From contig JAEQBH010004561.1 in NCBI GenBank assembly GCA_016808115.1, positions 62,001 to 126,000 of the forward strand: 64,000 bases of DNA, in the 5' to 3' direction. A model generated the notes under the pieces. That model saw only the letters and a list, made by a program, of their open reading frames with translations, was not told the origin of the DNA and did no database searches. This document shows, in pieces, positions 45,840 to 57,875 of the stretch; position 1 is the first letter of the stretch; each line of letters starts with the position of its first letter. Position numbers and translations under genes: made by a program. Origin of the DNA: Tetrastigma voinierianum. Lineage: Eukaryota > Streptophyta > Magnoliopsida > Vitales > Vitaceae.

Positions 45840-47039
45840 GGAGTGAATTGAGGATTCTTTGCGGGAATTCACTCCCACGCATAACAACGCTTTTGGATTC
45901 ATGGAGGGGTCGGAGGGAATCTCCTCCTTGTCTACCTGTGTATGCGCATAGGGTTTCGGCCTTTGCCCATTGACCTTAGACACCACTGTTGTCCTTGGAA
46001 TTGAGTATGTCACGATCCATTGAGATGGGCGATGGATGGTGAATGGCCCAGTCCATCTTGACTTGAGCTTGCCTGGAAAAAGGTGGAGCTTGGAGTCGTA
46101 AAGAAGCACTTGGTCTCCTTGTTTGAAATTTTTATGGGCTATTAGCTGATCATGCCACTTCTTTAACTTATCTTTTGCAATTTTTAAGTTGGAGTAGGCA
46201 TCATTTCTCAGCTCTTCTAGCTCATTGATATCAAGGAGCCTTTTAAGGCCAACTCTTCCCATATCCAAGTTCAGTTTCTTCACTACCCACCATGCCTTAT
46301 ACTTAATTTCCACAGGCAGGTGACATGCCTTGCTATAAACTAGGCGATAAGGGGACATGCCAAGGATGGTTTTGTATGTTGTTCTATATGCCCACAAGGA
46401 ATCCAACAACTTTAGAGACCAGTCTTTTCGATTAGAGTTCACCACTTTCATTAGTATTGTCTTGATTTCCATGTTGGCTAGTTCAACTTGACCACTGGTA
46501 CGGGGTGGCCACTTTATGCTTGACACCATATTTAGTTAGGAGGTTCTCAAAAGGTTTGTTGTAGAAATGCGACCCTCCATCATTGATTATGGCTTTGGGG
46601 ACCCCAAATTTGGAGAAGATGTTCTCCTTCAGGAATTTCAACACCACCATAGTCTGTTGCTGCGAAACAACGTGCCGACCCATTTTGACACGCGAAGTCG
46701 GCTCACCAAAATGTAAATATATCCAAGGAGGAAGGGAATAGCCCGGCAAGTCGATGCCCCCAGTATCGAATAGATCGACTACGAAAATCGGGTTCAAGGC
46801 ATCATGTGGCTTGACAGAGATTTTCCTGATATTTAGCATTTTTCGCATTCTCTGCACATGGTATGGGCATCCTTGAAAAGAGAAGGCCAATAGAACCTAG
46901 ATTGTAGTACCTTCATGGCAGTATTCTGGGAAGCAAAATGACCTCCACATGTATTCTCATGGCAGTGGCTGAGTATCCCTAACTGTTCTTCTTCAGGCAC
47001 ACACCTTATGATTATCTGATCAGCACAGTATTTGTACAA
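45840..47039 (-). pseudogene. Athila-like integrase
   Basis: The zinc-binding region at 47039-46833 has H-x3-H and C-x2-C (HCHENTCGGH, CRECEKC). The core at 46890-46483 shows GIDLPGY (first Asp), IINDGGSHFYNKPFENLL (second Asp) and VATPYQ. A frameshift near 46500 precedes the C-terminal frame 46529-45828 with SGQVELANMEIKTIL (Glu of the DDE triad), DSLWAYRTTYKTILGMSPY, and PGKLKSRWTGPF. This is the best-preserved part of the element. Confidence 0.9.
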
Positions 47040-47051
47040 GAAAGGCTCTTC

Positions 47052-47890
47052 CTAATAATAGGAGTGAATTTTTGCAAAGAAAAACTTCCTGTCTTGTGCC
47101 TTCCAATATGCTGGTAACTCTCCTATTGCCAAGTAATTGGTAATGTGGGCATACCAGGGTGTGTTCTCAACTAGGAGCAGGGACTCCTCTTGAAACTCAT
47201 CATTGATTGGGGGGTTGTGAGTGTTGTGTGCTATTGTTAGTCTCGAGAGGTGATCTGCAACAACATTCTCTACACCCTTTTTGTCCCTAATCTGCAGGTT
47301 GAACTCTTGCAGTAGAAGAACCCATCTAATAAGTCTTGCCTTGGCATTATGTTTGGTGAGCAGGTACTTCAAAGCTGAGTGATATGTGAATATGATTATG
47401 TCCGACCCAACCAAATAGGCTCGAAACTTTTCCAAAGCATAGACCACTGCCAGCAGCTCCTTCTCTGTGGTGGTGTAATTCCTCTATGTCTCGTTCAATG
47501 TCTTGCTTGCGTAGTAGACCACATAGGGCTTTCCTCCTTCCCTCTGCCCGAGAACTGCTCCAATGGCGAGGTCACTTGCGTTGCACATTACCTCAAAAGG
47601 TAACTTCCAGTTGGGGGCTCTCACTATTGGTGTAGTGGTCAAATAAGCCTTGAGCTCCTCAAAGCTCCTCTGGCAGTCTTCGTCTCACATAAATTTGGCA
47701 TCTTTCTCCAATAGCTTATAAAGGGGCTTGCGATTTTGAAGTCCATGATGAACCTCACAGTAAACCTACATGCCACAGAATTGCCTCATAGTCTTCACAT
47801 TAGTAGGAGAGGGGCGAGTTTGGAAATCATCTCAATTTTAAGCCTTATCGCTTCAATTCCTTTCTTGGAAATAATGTCCCAGCACAATTC
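47052..47890 (-). pseudogene. Athila-like RNase H and end of RT
   Basis: The frame 47447-47052 reads ALEKFRAYLVGSDIIIFTYH, KYLLTKHNAKARLIRW, LLLQEFNLQIRDKKG and VVADHLSRL, which are RNase H motifs; the D of TDH is changed to Y. Upstream, 47457-47890, remnants such as YASKTLNETQ-like and VMCNASD-like text are present in broken frames. Confidence 0.88.
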
Positions 47891-48235
47891 CCTAGTTGAA
47901 CATAAAATGGCATTTTTCCCAGTTCAATACCAAGTTCTTCTCTATACACCTATGTAGGACAGTTTCTAAGTTGATCAAGCATTCTTCAAAGCTCCCTCCA
48001 TAAATTGTAACATCATCCATGTAAACCTCCATAATGCGCTCCACCAAATCGTTGAAGATATTGAGCATGCAACTTATTTGGAATGTGGCGAGGGCATTAC
48101 ATAGGCCAAGGGCACTATCACAGCCAAGCATATGTGCCAAATGGGTAGGTGAAGGTGGTCTTCTCCTGGTCTTTTGCAACAATTTCAATTTGAAAATAGC
48201 CTGAATAGCCATCCAGGAAGCAATAGAAGGGGTGG
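47891..48235 (-). pseudogene. Athila-like RT, palm with YMDD
   Basis: Reads FYCFLDGYSGYFQIEI, DQEKTTFTYPFGTYA, a damaged MPFGLCNA region, then VYMDDVTIYGGSFEECLINL with an intact Y-M-D-D catalytic box and NWEKCHFM. One shift occurs near 48120. The N-terminal part of RT is on the far side of the insertion at 48236-48646. Confidence 0.9.
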
Positions 48236-48646
48236 TGATGGGGCATGGAGTAGGCCCTTATATGGGCCTAAACGAAATAGGAAGCCCAAGTTCAATGATG
48301 AATTTTATTACTATTAGTTATTTATTTAATTGTATTTTTTGGTTATCGCTAGTTAGTACTTTTAGTTTATACATTAGGATTTTTGGATTTATCTATTAGG
48401 ATTTTTGGATTTATCCGTTATGATTTTTAGGATTATCCATTATGATTTTTGTTTGTGTTTATAAATAGCACCTTATATTATTGTTTTTGGGAGACTTGAT
48501 TAATATTGAAAATTCGATAATTTCGTTCCGTTTCTTTTATTCGATTTCTTTTTTAATTTTATTATTCTTTGTAGCCGAGTTACATCAATTTGGTATCAAA
48601 GCATAACTTCGATCCGAGATCGAGTTATTATTTTTGTCCTGCGTCA
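48236..48646 (+). mobile_element. 411-bp LTR-plus-primer-site mini-element, TSD GGTGG
   Basis: It starts TGATGGGGCATGG and ends CCTGCGTCA, flanked by GGTGG at 48231-48235 and 48647-48651. The Athila RT reading continues across it. Bases 48236-48587 look like a copia-type LTR: TATA box TATAAATAGC near 48460 and end TTACATCA. ATT and TGGTATCAAAGC (48591-48602), an initiator-Met primer site, follow, then 44 more bases. There is no second LTR and no coding sequence. It is either a heavily deleted element or an LTR-and-leader product. Confidence 0.75.
48591..48602 (+). promoter_or_regulatory. Primer binding site (initiator-Met type) in the mini-element
   Basis: TGGTATCAAAGC differs from the common TGGTATCAGAGC by one base and stands three bases after a plausible LTR end. 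Confidence 0.7.
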
Positions 48647-48651
48647 GGTGG

Positions 48652-49560
48652 CCAGAAATCCTTTCGAGAAGCTGGTCTATGAAGGGTAGAGTGAAGTGAT
48701 CCTTCCTCGTCACGTCATTTAGTCTTCTGTAATCAATACATACCCTCCAACCTGTAGTAAGGCGGGTGGGAACTTCCTCTCCCTTCTCATTATGCATAGT
48801 GGTTACCCCTGATTTCTTAGACACAACCTGGGTTGGACTCACCCAAATGCTTCTCGGATATGATTAAATAATACTAACTAACAACTTTAGGACTTCCACA
48901 CGTACTACTTCCTGCATGTGTGGATTCAGTCTCCTCTGTGGATGCCTTACTGGTTTTGCCTTCCCCTCCAAGTAGATGTGATGGGTGCAAACTGCTAAGC
49001 TAATACCCTTGAGCGACCTTCCACTTGATAGCTGCTTGTTCTCCCCAGGATGTTCGACGAGGCTGTTTTCCTGTTGGTTCTTGAGCGAGAGAGTTACAGT
49101 TGGGTCTTGTTCATGTTCTTCCAGGTATGCATACTTTAATTCCAGTGGTAAGGGCTTGAGATCTAGTTTTTGAGGCTCATTGGCTTCTCCCCCAATCAGT
49201 AGAGGTAGAATTTCTTCCTTTTTTCTCTAGTGCCCCTATGCGATATTCATGCCTTGGGTTTCCTATTGCTCTTCAGGACAGTCACACAGTTCCTTAGTTA
49301 GCACATCCTGCCTTGTTGCTGATCAACTTGTTCCTCCAGGATTGTATCAATTATCTGGAAATTTCTCAGACCCTCTTCCGGCCCCGGTTGCATATGCTTT
49401 TTTACTCAAGTGGGAAGATATTGAGTTCCAAAGTCATGTTCCCTGAATGTGAGTTGCATAACTCATTTCGAAAATTGATAATTGCATAAGTAGCCAAGAA
49501 TAGTCTCCTGTGATGATGGGCACATAGTTAGCCCCCCACGCAACCTGCCTGCATGTCAAG
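48652..49560 (-). pseudogene. Athila-like protease end and start of RT
   Basis: The RT start at 48842-48652 reads SPTQVVSKKSGVTTM, GWRVCIDYRRLNDVTRKDHF and LPFIDQLLERISGH. Upstream, near 49520-49440, FLATYAIINFRNE resembles the end of the Athila protease (FLAT-x-A-x-I). Between them the linker is degraded. Confidence 0.82.
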
Positions 49561-50450
49561 CACCACAAAGCTCCAAGGTGATAGTGGTGGCAACTTGTCT
49601 ACAGATCAAAAAACATCCCCTCCACAAAGGCTCTCCTTGGTATCTTTTATGGATCTATCCGCATCATGTGATGGAAGTCAAGCTTTAGCTCTTCATAAAC
49701 CTGAAGGTTTTTATATTGACCATTGCTGCGCAGGTCGACACGGCTCCCAAGTTCATGGCGTGGCTTCTGCGCGTCGCGCCAATCGAGATGGTAGGCAAAC
49801 TAATCTTTATATTTCACTCGAGTCTTGCATCGGACGATGGTGCCGACGTCGGGCCAGGAAGGCCTTTTTGTCAACATTCACCCCTTCATTTAGCGTACAG
49901 TCCAAAAAATTTTGGCATAATGTAACTTGTCGTTTAATCGGCGTCACTGTGTATGTCGATTTCACTCATTTTAGCACTTCTAATATTTCAAATGCCTTGG
50001 TTGGATGACCTTTTCTTAGCTTTTAGTAAGCTTGTGAAAAAGCGCGGTGTGCTATTTTTCGACGCATTTTCTTTAGCCACCACCTCATATGGTTCAGCCT
50101 CTTTAGCCTCCGGCCTTCTTCGTTGGTTCGGGGTATCACGCTGCTAGCTCTTTACCACTTCTCATGATAACGCTTAACTCCCATCCATCCCCGATTTAAC
50201 ACTCTGAGAGCCTTACTTCCATGCACCCTCTAGGATTAGGTTAAAGCTGATGGAAATTTCCCTTTCCTCGCACTTCTCGCTAGTTGTTAACCTTGAGATC
50301 GAATCACGCAGTCGCCATATTTCTGAGATCTGAAATGTAGGTTAGCCTATCTTTTGTTGAGTGTGCTTTCCAATGTGTCGATTCTCTAATTATCATGGGC
50401 ATTCACTGCCTTCTGTTCCTCCACACAGTTGCCTACCACTTTGCTCAAAT
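49561..50450 (-). pseudogene. Degraded Athila-like gag-to-protease linker
   Basis: No clear domain is visible. It is assigned by position between gag and protease and because no other element ends are found. Plus-strand frames here (such as 49553-50008) are shadows without family resemblance. Confidence 0.45.
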
Positions 50451-51420
50451 TCATGATAGCCTGTTTAACTAGGGGGGATAGTGCATTGGTGGTGGTCGTG
50501 GTCGAGACGAGGAACCACCTATTGTCGTGGTATCGGGGGGGACATATGAGTCATGTGTTTGGCTTCCAAGAGAGATTAGGGTGGTTCCTCCACTGTGGTT
50601 GTACGTGATACCATATGGGGCATTGGGTTGTGGCTTAGTTGTCCACTGCATTGGCATGCTCTCGTCATCATATCCTTTACTCATGAACCATAGGCGTTGT
50701 TCACTTCGTGGTCGCCGTGATCAGCAAAGCCTGGCATTCGGATGGGTAATGCACGCCTCTCTTCTACTCGCCCGTGCATCTCATGTGATCTTCTCCTTTC
50801 CAATTCTTCCAACCCTAGTCAAGGTAGCGCTTGGCTTCATTTCCATATCCTCTGGGTCGTCAGGAAAAGATGCCTCTCTTGATTTACTATAGGCTTCATC
50901 CTCGTCCCGCCCCTGGGTTAGGCTCATCCCATATTTTCTCTTGGAAGTTTCACCACATACTGAGGAAATCCATGGCTTCATCCGATTCCTCGCTTAGGGG
51001 AAATATCTCCCACTCACAATACACCTCCAATAATTGCTTCATACTGGGACATCCCATCATAAAATGAATAACAAAGATCCAATTATCGAAACCATGGTGA
51101 GGATGTGCACGATGTTTTCCAATAACTATCCCAAAGATCGTAAAACTTCATTGTCATAGGCCGTGCAAAGGTATAATCGCCTCTTGAATGCTGCTTCATA
51201 TGTGTCAAAATTTCTTCAAATTCACCGCATCTTTGTCCACTTCCCTCTCACATAACTCGTCTTAGAGAATTAAGCCAAATCTGGCCTTGTCTTTCAGGTT
51301 AAGGGGGAAGGCTTTCACTTCGCAATTCATATCACACCTCCTAAAGTCGCAAACTTCCTCAAACTCCTGGATGTGTGTATATGGATTTCATTTTCCATAC
51401 CATGAAGGTGAGCTGTGTGG
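50451..51420 (-). pseudogene. Athila-like gag
   Basis: On the minus strand around 51330-51180 I read FPLNLKDKAR, then ELCEREVDKDAVNLKKF, and around 51110-50980 HPHHGFDNWIFVIHFMMGCP, which parallel the gag core (LKDKAK-W, CPHHG-x-x-W, F-Y-x-G). A more C-terminal Pro/Gly-rich frame at 50684-50469 follows. Several shifts are present. Confidence 0.75.
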
Positions 51421-51904
51421 GCACTAGGATAAGGACCGACACTCACATTCCCGCAGGGAGTAGGTATAATACATGAAAATCACCCCAGGTGTGGGTGTAT
51501 ATGGTCCCTCATCGACCCATGGCATTAGTGTGGTTTCTTTGTAACCCCTATCAAGCTTTGCTCTCTGGGTGGGAGGTTCCATCCGCCCACTCTCAGAAAC
51601 TCACTTCACAGCCCCTCGTTGGAAGGGAGCACCGCCCTTTCCAATCCGCTCGTAGTGTTCTATCCCACGTGCATAAGTCAAGCAAGGCAACACGCATGCA
51701 TAACTAAAAAGAGTTGGCTACCAAAAAGGTTAATGTTAGCTAGAAATAAAGAAAATTCTTATATGACAATATATATAAAAATTATTAACTAACCCACAAC
51801 AAAGGAACTAGGGAGATCAAAGTAAAGAAAAGGATTAAATTCACCAATACCGCAAGAAAGGATGACGATCACAAGTTCAACAACTTCTCACTTGCTCTAA
51901 GGCA

Positions 51905-51925
51905 CCATCCACGGCAACGACGCCA
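51905..51925 (-). promoter_or_regulatory. Primer binding site of the Athila-like element
   Basis: Reads TGGCGTCGTTGCCGTGG on the minus strand, two bases inside the 5' LTR end. This is the non-initiator-Met type seen in Athila elements, with a few mismatches. Confidence 0.75.
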
Positions 51926-51927
51926 TT

Positions 51928-53292
51928 TGATTCTCACGTAAGCGTGTAGCTAGGCAGCTCCGAACCAACAATATTTATAAACCTATACCTTCTACTACTA
52001 TAGCCTAGCTACTGCATTATAGTGGCTCTAGGGTCGAACTCAGGGATGGGTTTTCTTTGCACAAATGATTTATAGTGAGCTTAAAACGGTGAATTTGCTT
52101 TGGATTTTAAGGTTTTGTAAAAACAAGGATTATTGTTGGAAAACTAAAAAGAATGAAATGAAATGTAAAAGAATCCTCAAGCCTCTGCCAACGGGTCAGA
52201 GGTTCAGGGTGAACCGAGAGGTCCTTCTGGTCCTATTCTCGCATTGGAGGACAGACCGGCAGTCATCTCCTGAACCTCGACCTCGCCTCGGGGCTATCAA
52301 ACCTAAACCCCAGTAGTTTTTCTCGAGAGGCAACATTTAGCTGCCGGCCAACGCCAAGGAACCGGGACCCCTTCACCTACCCTTACAACGACAAATAAAT
52401 GGCAACCTCAAGCCGAGCCTATCATAGCACAAGTATCCACCGAACCTAAAGATTGCCATACACGGGGTGAATTCTAGGATACATCTAAAAGGATTTAAAC
52501 TGTAGTGAAAGATAGAAACAAAATGACAATAAATGCTGCTGAGAATGTAAGAGGACCAAGAGTTTACATTAAAAACTTTAGTCTAGCAGCCCCTGGGCAC
52601 AGGTAAAAGGGGGTGGGGTGGGGCTCACCCAAATCCATCCCTTTGAATCACATCCCCTGGCGAGGCAAGCCGGACAGCGAAAGTAGCTAAAAGTGGAGAA
52701 AAATGAGAGAAAAGAAGAAAAGCTTTTGAGCAAAGTCAAAGTCAGACCCAATTTTATTTACACTGTAAGTTGTTCTATACAGGTCTTGATGGAGGCTTAT
52801 ATACAAACATAATATGGAAATACAAAAATGTATGAAGTACCAAATACATAGAGGGTAGTTTAGGAAAAAGTCACAAAAGTCGGGTCAAAGTGGGGCCAAA
52901 ACCCAGATAGACAAGATCAAAGTCGTAGTACTCCACAACTGCAGGGTACCGCAGGTTATGTGGGCACCTCAGTCCCAGCTCCCGCAAAGCCTGCTGAATT
53001 TTTCAACCCCAAGAAAAATTCTTCCAAAGGTTCCAAATTCTACCCTTTGCTTCCATTTTCCCTCTCAACTCTTGACATGCAGCTCCCTGGAGTTCGTGCT
53101 CGATTCACAAGGCTTGGTCGCTTTGAAGATTTCGGTCAATCTTAGCTGCAAGTCTATAAAAATAGCCACAAATGCGACATGAATAGCAAAGCTGACCTTA
53201 ATGTACCAACTGCTATTTTGCTGATTAGTACATGTAAGTGTTTCAAACCCATTATAAACAGGTTCAAAATAAAGTACTATTTGAGTACTCAA
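51928..53292 (-). repeat. 5' LTR of the Athila-like element
   Basis: Runs from TGATTCTCACGTAAGCGTGT to GAGTACTCAA on the plus strand and pairs with 41075-42431. Confidence 0.85.
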
Positions 53293-53705
53293 CGTATCGA
53301 GTGACTAGGACAAGAGCATGCCAGACTGAGAGTTCTTCGAGTCATCACCGCAACTGGCGCGAGTATGTTAACACTCCATCTCATAGTGGCAGACGCCATC
53401 TCCATGACATTATTTGACTTTTTTTGTAATGAAACAAAAATGCAATAGTTTTCTCATGGAAGAACATATTTGATTTATTTGGCGGAGATAAACCTAATAA
53501 TGTTTTGTAATGACAATGTTTGAAAGGCAGCGCGGCGTTCTATTGAATGAAAGTGTTAATTTGATAAAGCCATGGGTCCTTCTTTAACCTGAATTGGGAT
53601 TAATGGATATGTATTTCTACGTATTCAAAAAATGTATATATTAGTAAACCTATTCATTTACTCGATCCAGTCGCCTCCTGGATCAGGTAGGCACGGGGCG
53701 TGACA
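53293..53705 (+). repeat. Right part of the LTR copy split by the Athila element
   Basis: Continues GTATCGAGTGACTAGG (compare GTACTGAGTGAACAGG at 63405) and ends CACGGGGCGTGACA, a typical Ty3/gypsy LTR end. Confidence 0.7.
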
Positions 53706-54348
53706 TTATCCAAATGTCTTGCCTCATGAAAAGATCCTAAAGAAGTCTGATAAGTGACCCAAAAGTTTGGACTTGCATTGCCTAAATCAAAGGTATAAGA
53801 AAAATGCATATTTTAGTTCCATCTTCAACAATGTGAGTTTTGGAACCAAGAAATGAAATGTTCAAGGTATCACAATAATACTTACAATATCAAATTTTTT
53901 GCACCATAATCTTATGGAAAAAGGGGCAATCACAGCCCAGGAATGTAGTCTCTTTACATGTTATTGCAACATGCTTCTTTAGTTGCATACATGCATCCCC
54001 TCGCTTAAAGAAAGCCTTACTTAAAGAGGATCACTTGCCATATTGCAAAAAAAAAAAAAAAAAAGCAACATACTCTAGGAAATTATTTGGATTTCTATTT
54101 ATAAAACAAACACAAGTAATTAAAAAAATATAAAAATAAAAAATGTAAAAAGGTATGTATCTCTGTTTCCTGTTTATGGAATCACCATGGTACCATCTCT
54201 TTGTGCTCGTTTGATTCTTCTTATGGAATTGTGGTGACGACAAAGGTGGCAGTAATTAAGGTAGAAGTAAAAGACATTCTAATAATTAACGATTCATAGA
54301 AGATAAAGAATCCTTGCTACATGGAAACAATCACTCCTGTTGTCCTCA
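53706..54348. other. No gene recognised
   Basis: AT-rich DNA with an A-run at 54047-54064. No coding similarity or element end is found apart from the LTR starts on either side. Confidence 0.4.
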
Positions 54349-54790
54349 TGTAAAACCTGGGAAAAATGGCAAAACGGTAATTTGTCGTTGTAGTAATAAA
54401 AGGAAAGTTGAAATTTTCGTATATTCGATGACGAAACACTTCACCGTTGAATCAAGCCTCCCAAACTCAGCTACCTAATCACTTCGCGACCGAGACAATA
54501 GGAATTTCACTTTTTTCTGCGAGGCATCTAAGTGGTTAGTGACACATGGCGTGCCGGGCGTGGATGGCTGGTGCAAGTAGTATAACAGGGCCGCCCCAGA
54601 GAAGAAGGAGGAGGAGAAAGCAGGAAGAGGTAGAGCTGGGAAAGGAGAAAAGAAAGAAAATAGCAGTGCAAAGAAAGAGAGAAAGCAGAGAGCAGTAGAG
54701 TAGCCCACTCATTCTTCCATAAAGACATGCCCAACCGCTTCTGAACCCTCAGTCGGACCAAGAGCAGTCCTGGAGATCTCGACAAGGGGC
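54349..54790 (+). repeat. Start of a chromovirus-type LTR (same family as 7936/17971)
   Basis: TGTAAAACCTGGGAAAAATG, AAAACGGTAATTT, TTCACCGTTGAATC and GTGACACATGG parallel the first 250 bp of the 3' LTR at 17971. A purine-rich GAAGAAGGAGGAGGAG stretch and GTCGGACCAAGAGC also have counterparts there. Homology fades near 54790. Confidence 0.7.
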
Positions 54791-55389
54791 AAATTCACAG
54801 CCCAAAAGTTATTTTGAACCCTGTATTTATTATGTGGTTTTGTTTTCTATGTACTAAATCATTCTAATTAACCCCGATTTGGTAACATTGCTGTCCATTC
54901 TATTCCATCGATCGCATTTTACGGCTAATTTTTAGTTTTGAAAGTTATTTATGCCGTCAAAATTGTTGAGTCGATCCAAGTAACTATGAATTCGAGTCAA
55001 ACTCGCCAAAGATTGTGCGCATCATAGACCGAAGGAAAGAAGAGTGAAAGGTAGGGTAAATACAAAAACAAAAATGGAACTCGCAAATTCTCAGATCCCC
55101 GCGCAGCACCGTTTCATGCCTCCAACCAAAGATTGTTCATCCCGCAAACACTGCTCACTCGCTTTGCCGCACCCTGCTTGGCTCAATTTTTGCTTCTTCC
55201 ATTTTATCCCTTTGTGTAATAGCTTTTTAGTTTGGTTTTTTTTGTAATTTCCCTCAAGCCTCGAGTCAGATATGTCTGAAATAAGGTCTATAAAGGATCG
55301 ATCAATCAATTAATGAATGACTGCAGCTTCACTTTCCCCGGGCCGCTTTTCCTTTCTCCCATTTTCTTTCCTCCTTTCTCCCTTTCTTC
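54791..55389. other. No gene recognised
   Basis: Mixed-composition DNA. Short frames lack domain text. Confidence 0.35.
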
Positions 55390-56170
55390 TCAATGACAAA
55401 CACCGAGGATGACAACCTCGGGAGGATTGTCAGGCCGCACCACTTTCCTCAAGAGGAGGGTCACGGGCTGTGAAAGCTCAGAAAGACCATGGTTCCCCGC
55501 TTTAACGCGTGACGTATTTCAGGTGGCTTCATGTTCTCATATTTCAACTGTGGTTTAAATCTCTTAAAATAAATTCTGATTAACTGTGACGGTAAGTTTT
55601 TAAGGTTCAGTGATGCTATTGCTAGATCCGGCCGTAGATTCATTAGTCGCCTCCCAAGAAGCAAATGTCAGAGGGTGAGATTTATGAGGTATGTACTCAC
55701 CACTGGCATTCATGCTCAGAATGTCGTTAAAAGGGCAATTTTAGGCTTAGGTTTTAGAGTCAAATGAAGATCCTGCTCAAATGACTTATATGTCATCCTC
55801 CCCAATGCGAGGAAATGAAACCCTAGGACTCGTGGCTGCCTTTGACCCTCAAACCAAGAGCTCAATGCTTCAAAGGAGTTCTTTTCTTTTTTTCTTTTTT
55901 TTCATTTTAATTTCAACTCGCATACCATCAACTTCACCGGCTTTTACCAAAATCCATCAAGTATCACCACCTTAAAATCCAAACCAATTACCTTATTTCT
56001 TCGACTTCACCGCAAATCGCTTTCAGACAGTTAACCCCATCCCCGTGTTCGTGAATCTCCAGAGTTACTTATATCGCAAAGAGTTTTTACCGCAGTGGAT
56101 GATTTAGGGATATAAATTTTGCTGATTCTAACACCTACTTTTGGAAAAGCGAATCAATACTTTTACGCTG
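55390..56170 (+). repeat. Diverged direct duplication, left copy
   Basis: Shares with 59120-59850, in the same order: GGTTTAAATCTCTTAAAATA, TATTGCTAGATC, AGATTTATGAGGTAT, GCATTCATGCTCA, TTAGGTTTTAGAG, AAATGAAGATC, TATATGTCATC, CAATGCTTCAA and GCGAATCAA. The first 150 bp align poorly. Nature unknown; LTRs of an unnamed element or a segmental duplicate are both possible. Confidence 0.7.
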
Positions 56171-56917
56171 CTGGCTGCATGGTGCCTAAGTGCATTCGAC
56201 GAGTCGTGGAAACGGACTTATGATCCTCATCACAAGCATCGTGAATTCCTTTTTATATTTTGTACCGTCGCTTTAGTTTCATTCAACAAAAAAACGCTGT
56301 CGTAGGGATCGCTATGTGTTGTCTCTGTGTGCCATATTTATACAAAGCAGAGATTGCATGTCCAAGTACTGAATTCAGACCAAATGGAAGAGGGAGAACA
56401 ATACGTTGAGTATTCAATGGAGAAACCCTAGAGCATACATGTCAATGAGGGACTATAGAAACCTTCCATGGCGTAATCAAAGAATCCTGTGGAGAAATCC
56501 AACCCATCTAGGTCCATGTGATCATAAACCAATGGATGAGTGCACTCCTTGCGAGAGCCTCTAAACTAATGCAATCTACTGGTCAACATTTCTGCAACCC
56601 TAGTTAGAACCACACAAACTCCTCATGGGAACTGGGAAACCTCCACAGCTTGCACCCTCCCCGCCTATATTGAGGCCTCAACTCCCCAAAACCCACCACA
56701 ACCACCACGCTGATATCTTCAAGAGTAATATTGAATTTGAGCAAACTAGTGGATAATTTCAAAGAGGAGCAGCAGGGAAGGAATGTCCTGTGCCACCGTG
56801 AAATTTAATTACGAAGTGGAGAGCCCCGTAAACAAGGAATCGATGGGTTCTAAGCCGAACAGACTAAAATTTGACATCCCGTTGTGAATCCATCTCAAAG
56901 CTCACCAATCAGCTTGT
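56171..56917. other. No gene recognised between the duplicated blocks
   Basis: No coding text identified. Short frames on both strands only. Confidence 0.35.
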
Positions 56918-57226
56918 TCATAAAGAGGAGGAGAATCCAGAAAAATAGTGCCTGATTGACACCGTAGTGGAGAGGGAATATAAATAGCAAGATGAAGCAC
57001 TTCCATTGTCGATCGAGGAGGGCAAAGAGAAGGAAATAAATAAGGGACCCAAGAGCCTATCCTTCAACCAATCCCTATAAATTTGGATCCTAGTGCCATT
57101 GCCCAACCTAAAAATAGCCCACTCCGCGCAAAGGTCCCCTGCATCTGGGCAGTATAGAATCTTGCCTCGCGCAAAGACAACCAACCCTGCAATGGTACAA
57201 TCCACACCCAAAACTCCTACTCCCAA
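56918..57226 (-). pseudogene. Possible LINE ORF2 C-terminal scrap
   Basis: A 102-codon frame contains CAEWAIFRLGNGTRIQIYRD followed by WL, resembling the W-x-x-G-N-G-x-x-I-x-I-W-x-D-x-W-L motif downstream of the RT in plant L1 elements. Nothing else of a LINE is recognisable, so the call is tentative. Confidence 0.45.
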
Positions 57227-57748
57227 AGCTCATGCCAGTCCATCACTGCTTGTGCAAAAACATCGAGTTAAGGGCCACTATTTGAGCCTTTGCCACTGAT
57301 ATCAAAACACGCGCCTACTACACTACATGGCATAGCGGTGGTTCGTGTCGTTCATTAATGAGCACTGACTTCGCATATTTCTACAAGCTCACCGCCCAAC
57401 AAATTCCTCCAAAGGGTCAAAATTCTATTTAGGGGGAGCTCGGGCTTCCCCACTTTTTGTTTTCTATTTATTTTATTTTTATTTTTGATTTCTTTTAATT
57501 TTTCTTTTAGATTTTCTCTAATTTTTAGTTAATTCTTGTTTCTTTAGCTAATTTTCAAATTTTTTTTTAAAATTTTTCTTAATTTTTCCTCGTGTTTATT
57601 TTTGTTACTAAATAATTTTATGTTAGAGGTCCAGTAAAGAGCCACCGAAAAATTTCTACAGCCCTCGCGAATTTTCCTGAAGATAAGATTCTTGAGAAAT
57701 TCATACCGCATCGTTGCCGGCCCACTAGCCATTGTAAAGCCATCGTAG

Positions 57749-57875
<127 letters not shown>

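Larger units (their letters stand above)
41075..53292 (-). mobile_element. Athila-like Ty3/gypsy element, decayed, both LTRs present
   Basis: Oriented right to left. The 5' LTR is at 51928-53292 and the 3' LTR at 41075-42431. A primer site of the Athila type (not initiator-Met) lies at 51925-51905, followed by gag (about 51420-50450), pol (about 49560-45840) and a third ORF (about 45430-43700). The flanks GGTAT (41070-41074) and CGTAT (53293-53297) differ by one base. The two LTRs differ by many small changes, so the insertion is old. A 411-bp insertion splits the RT. Confidence 0.88.

Noticed and set aside
49553..50892. Several plus-strand frames of 69-151 codons
   Set aside because: They lie opposite the minus-strand gag-pol of the Athila-like element and have no family resemblance.
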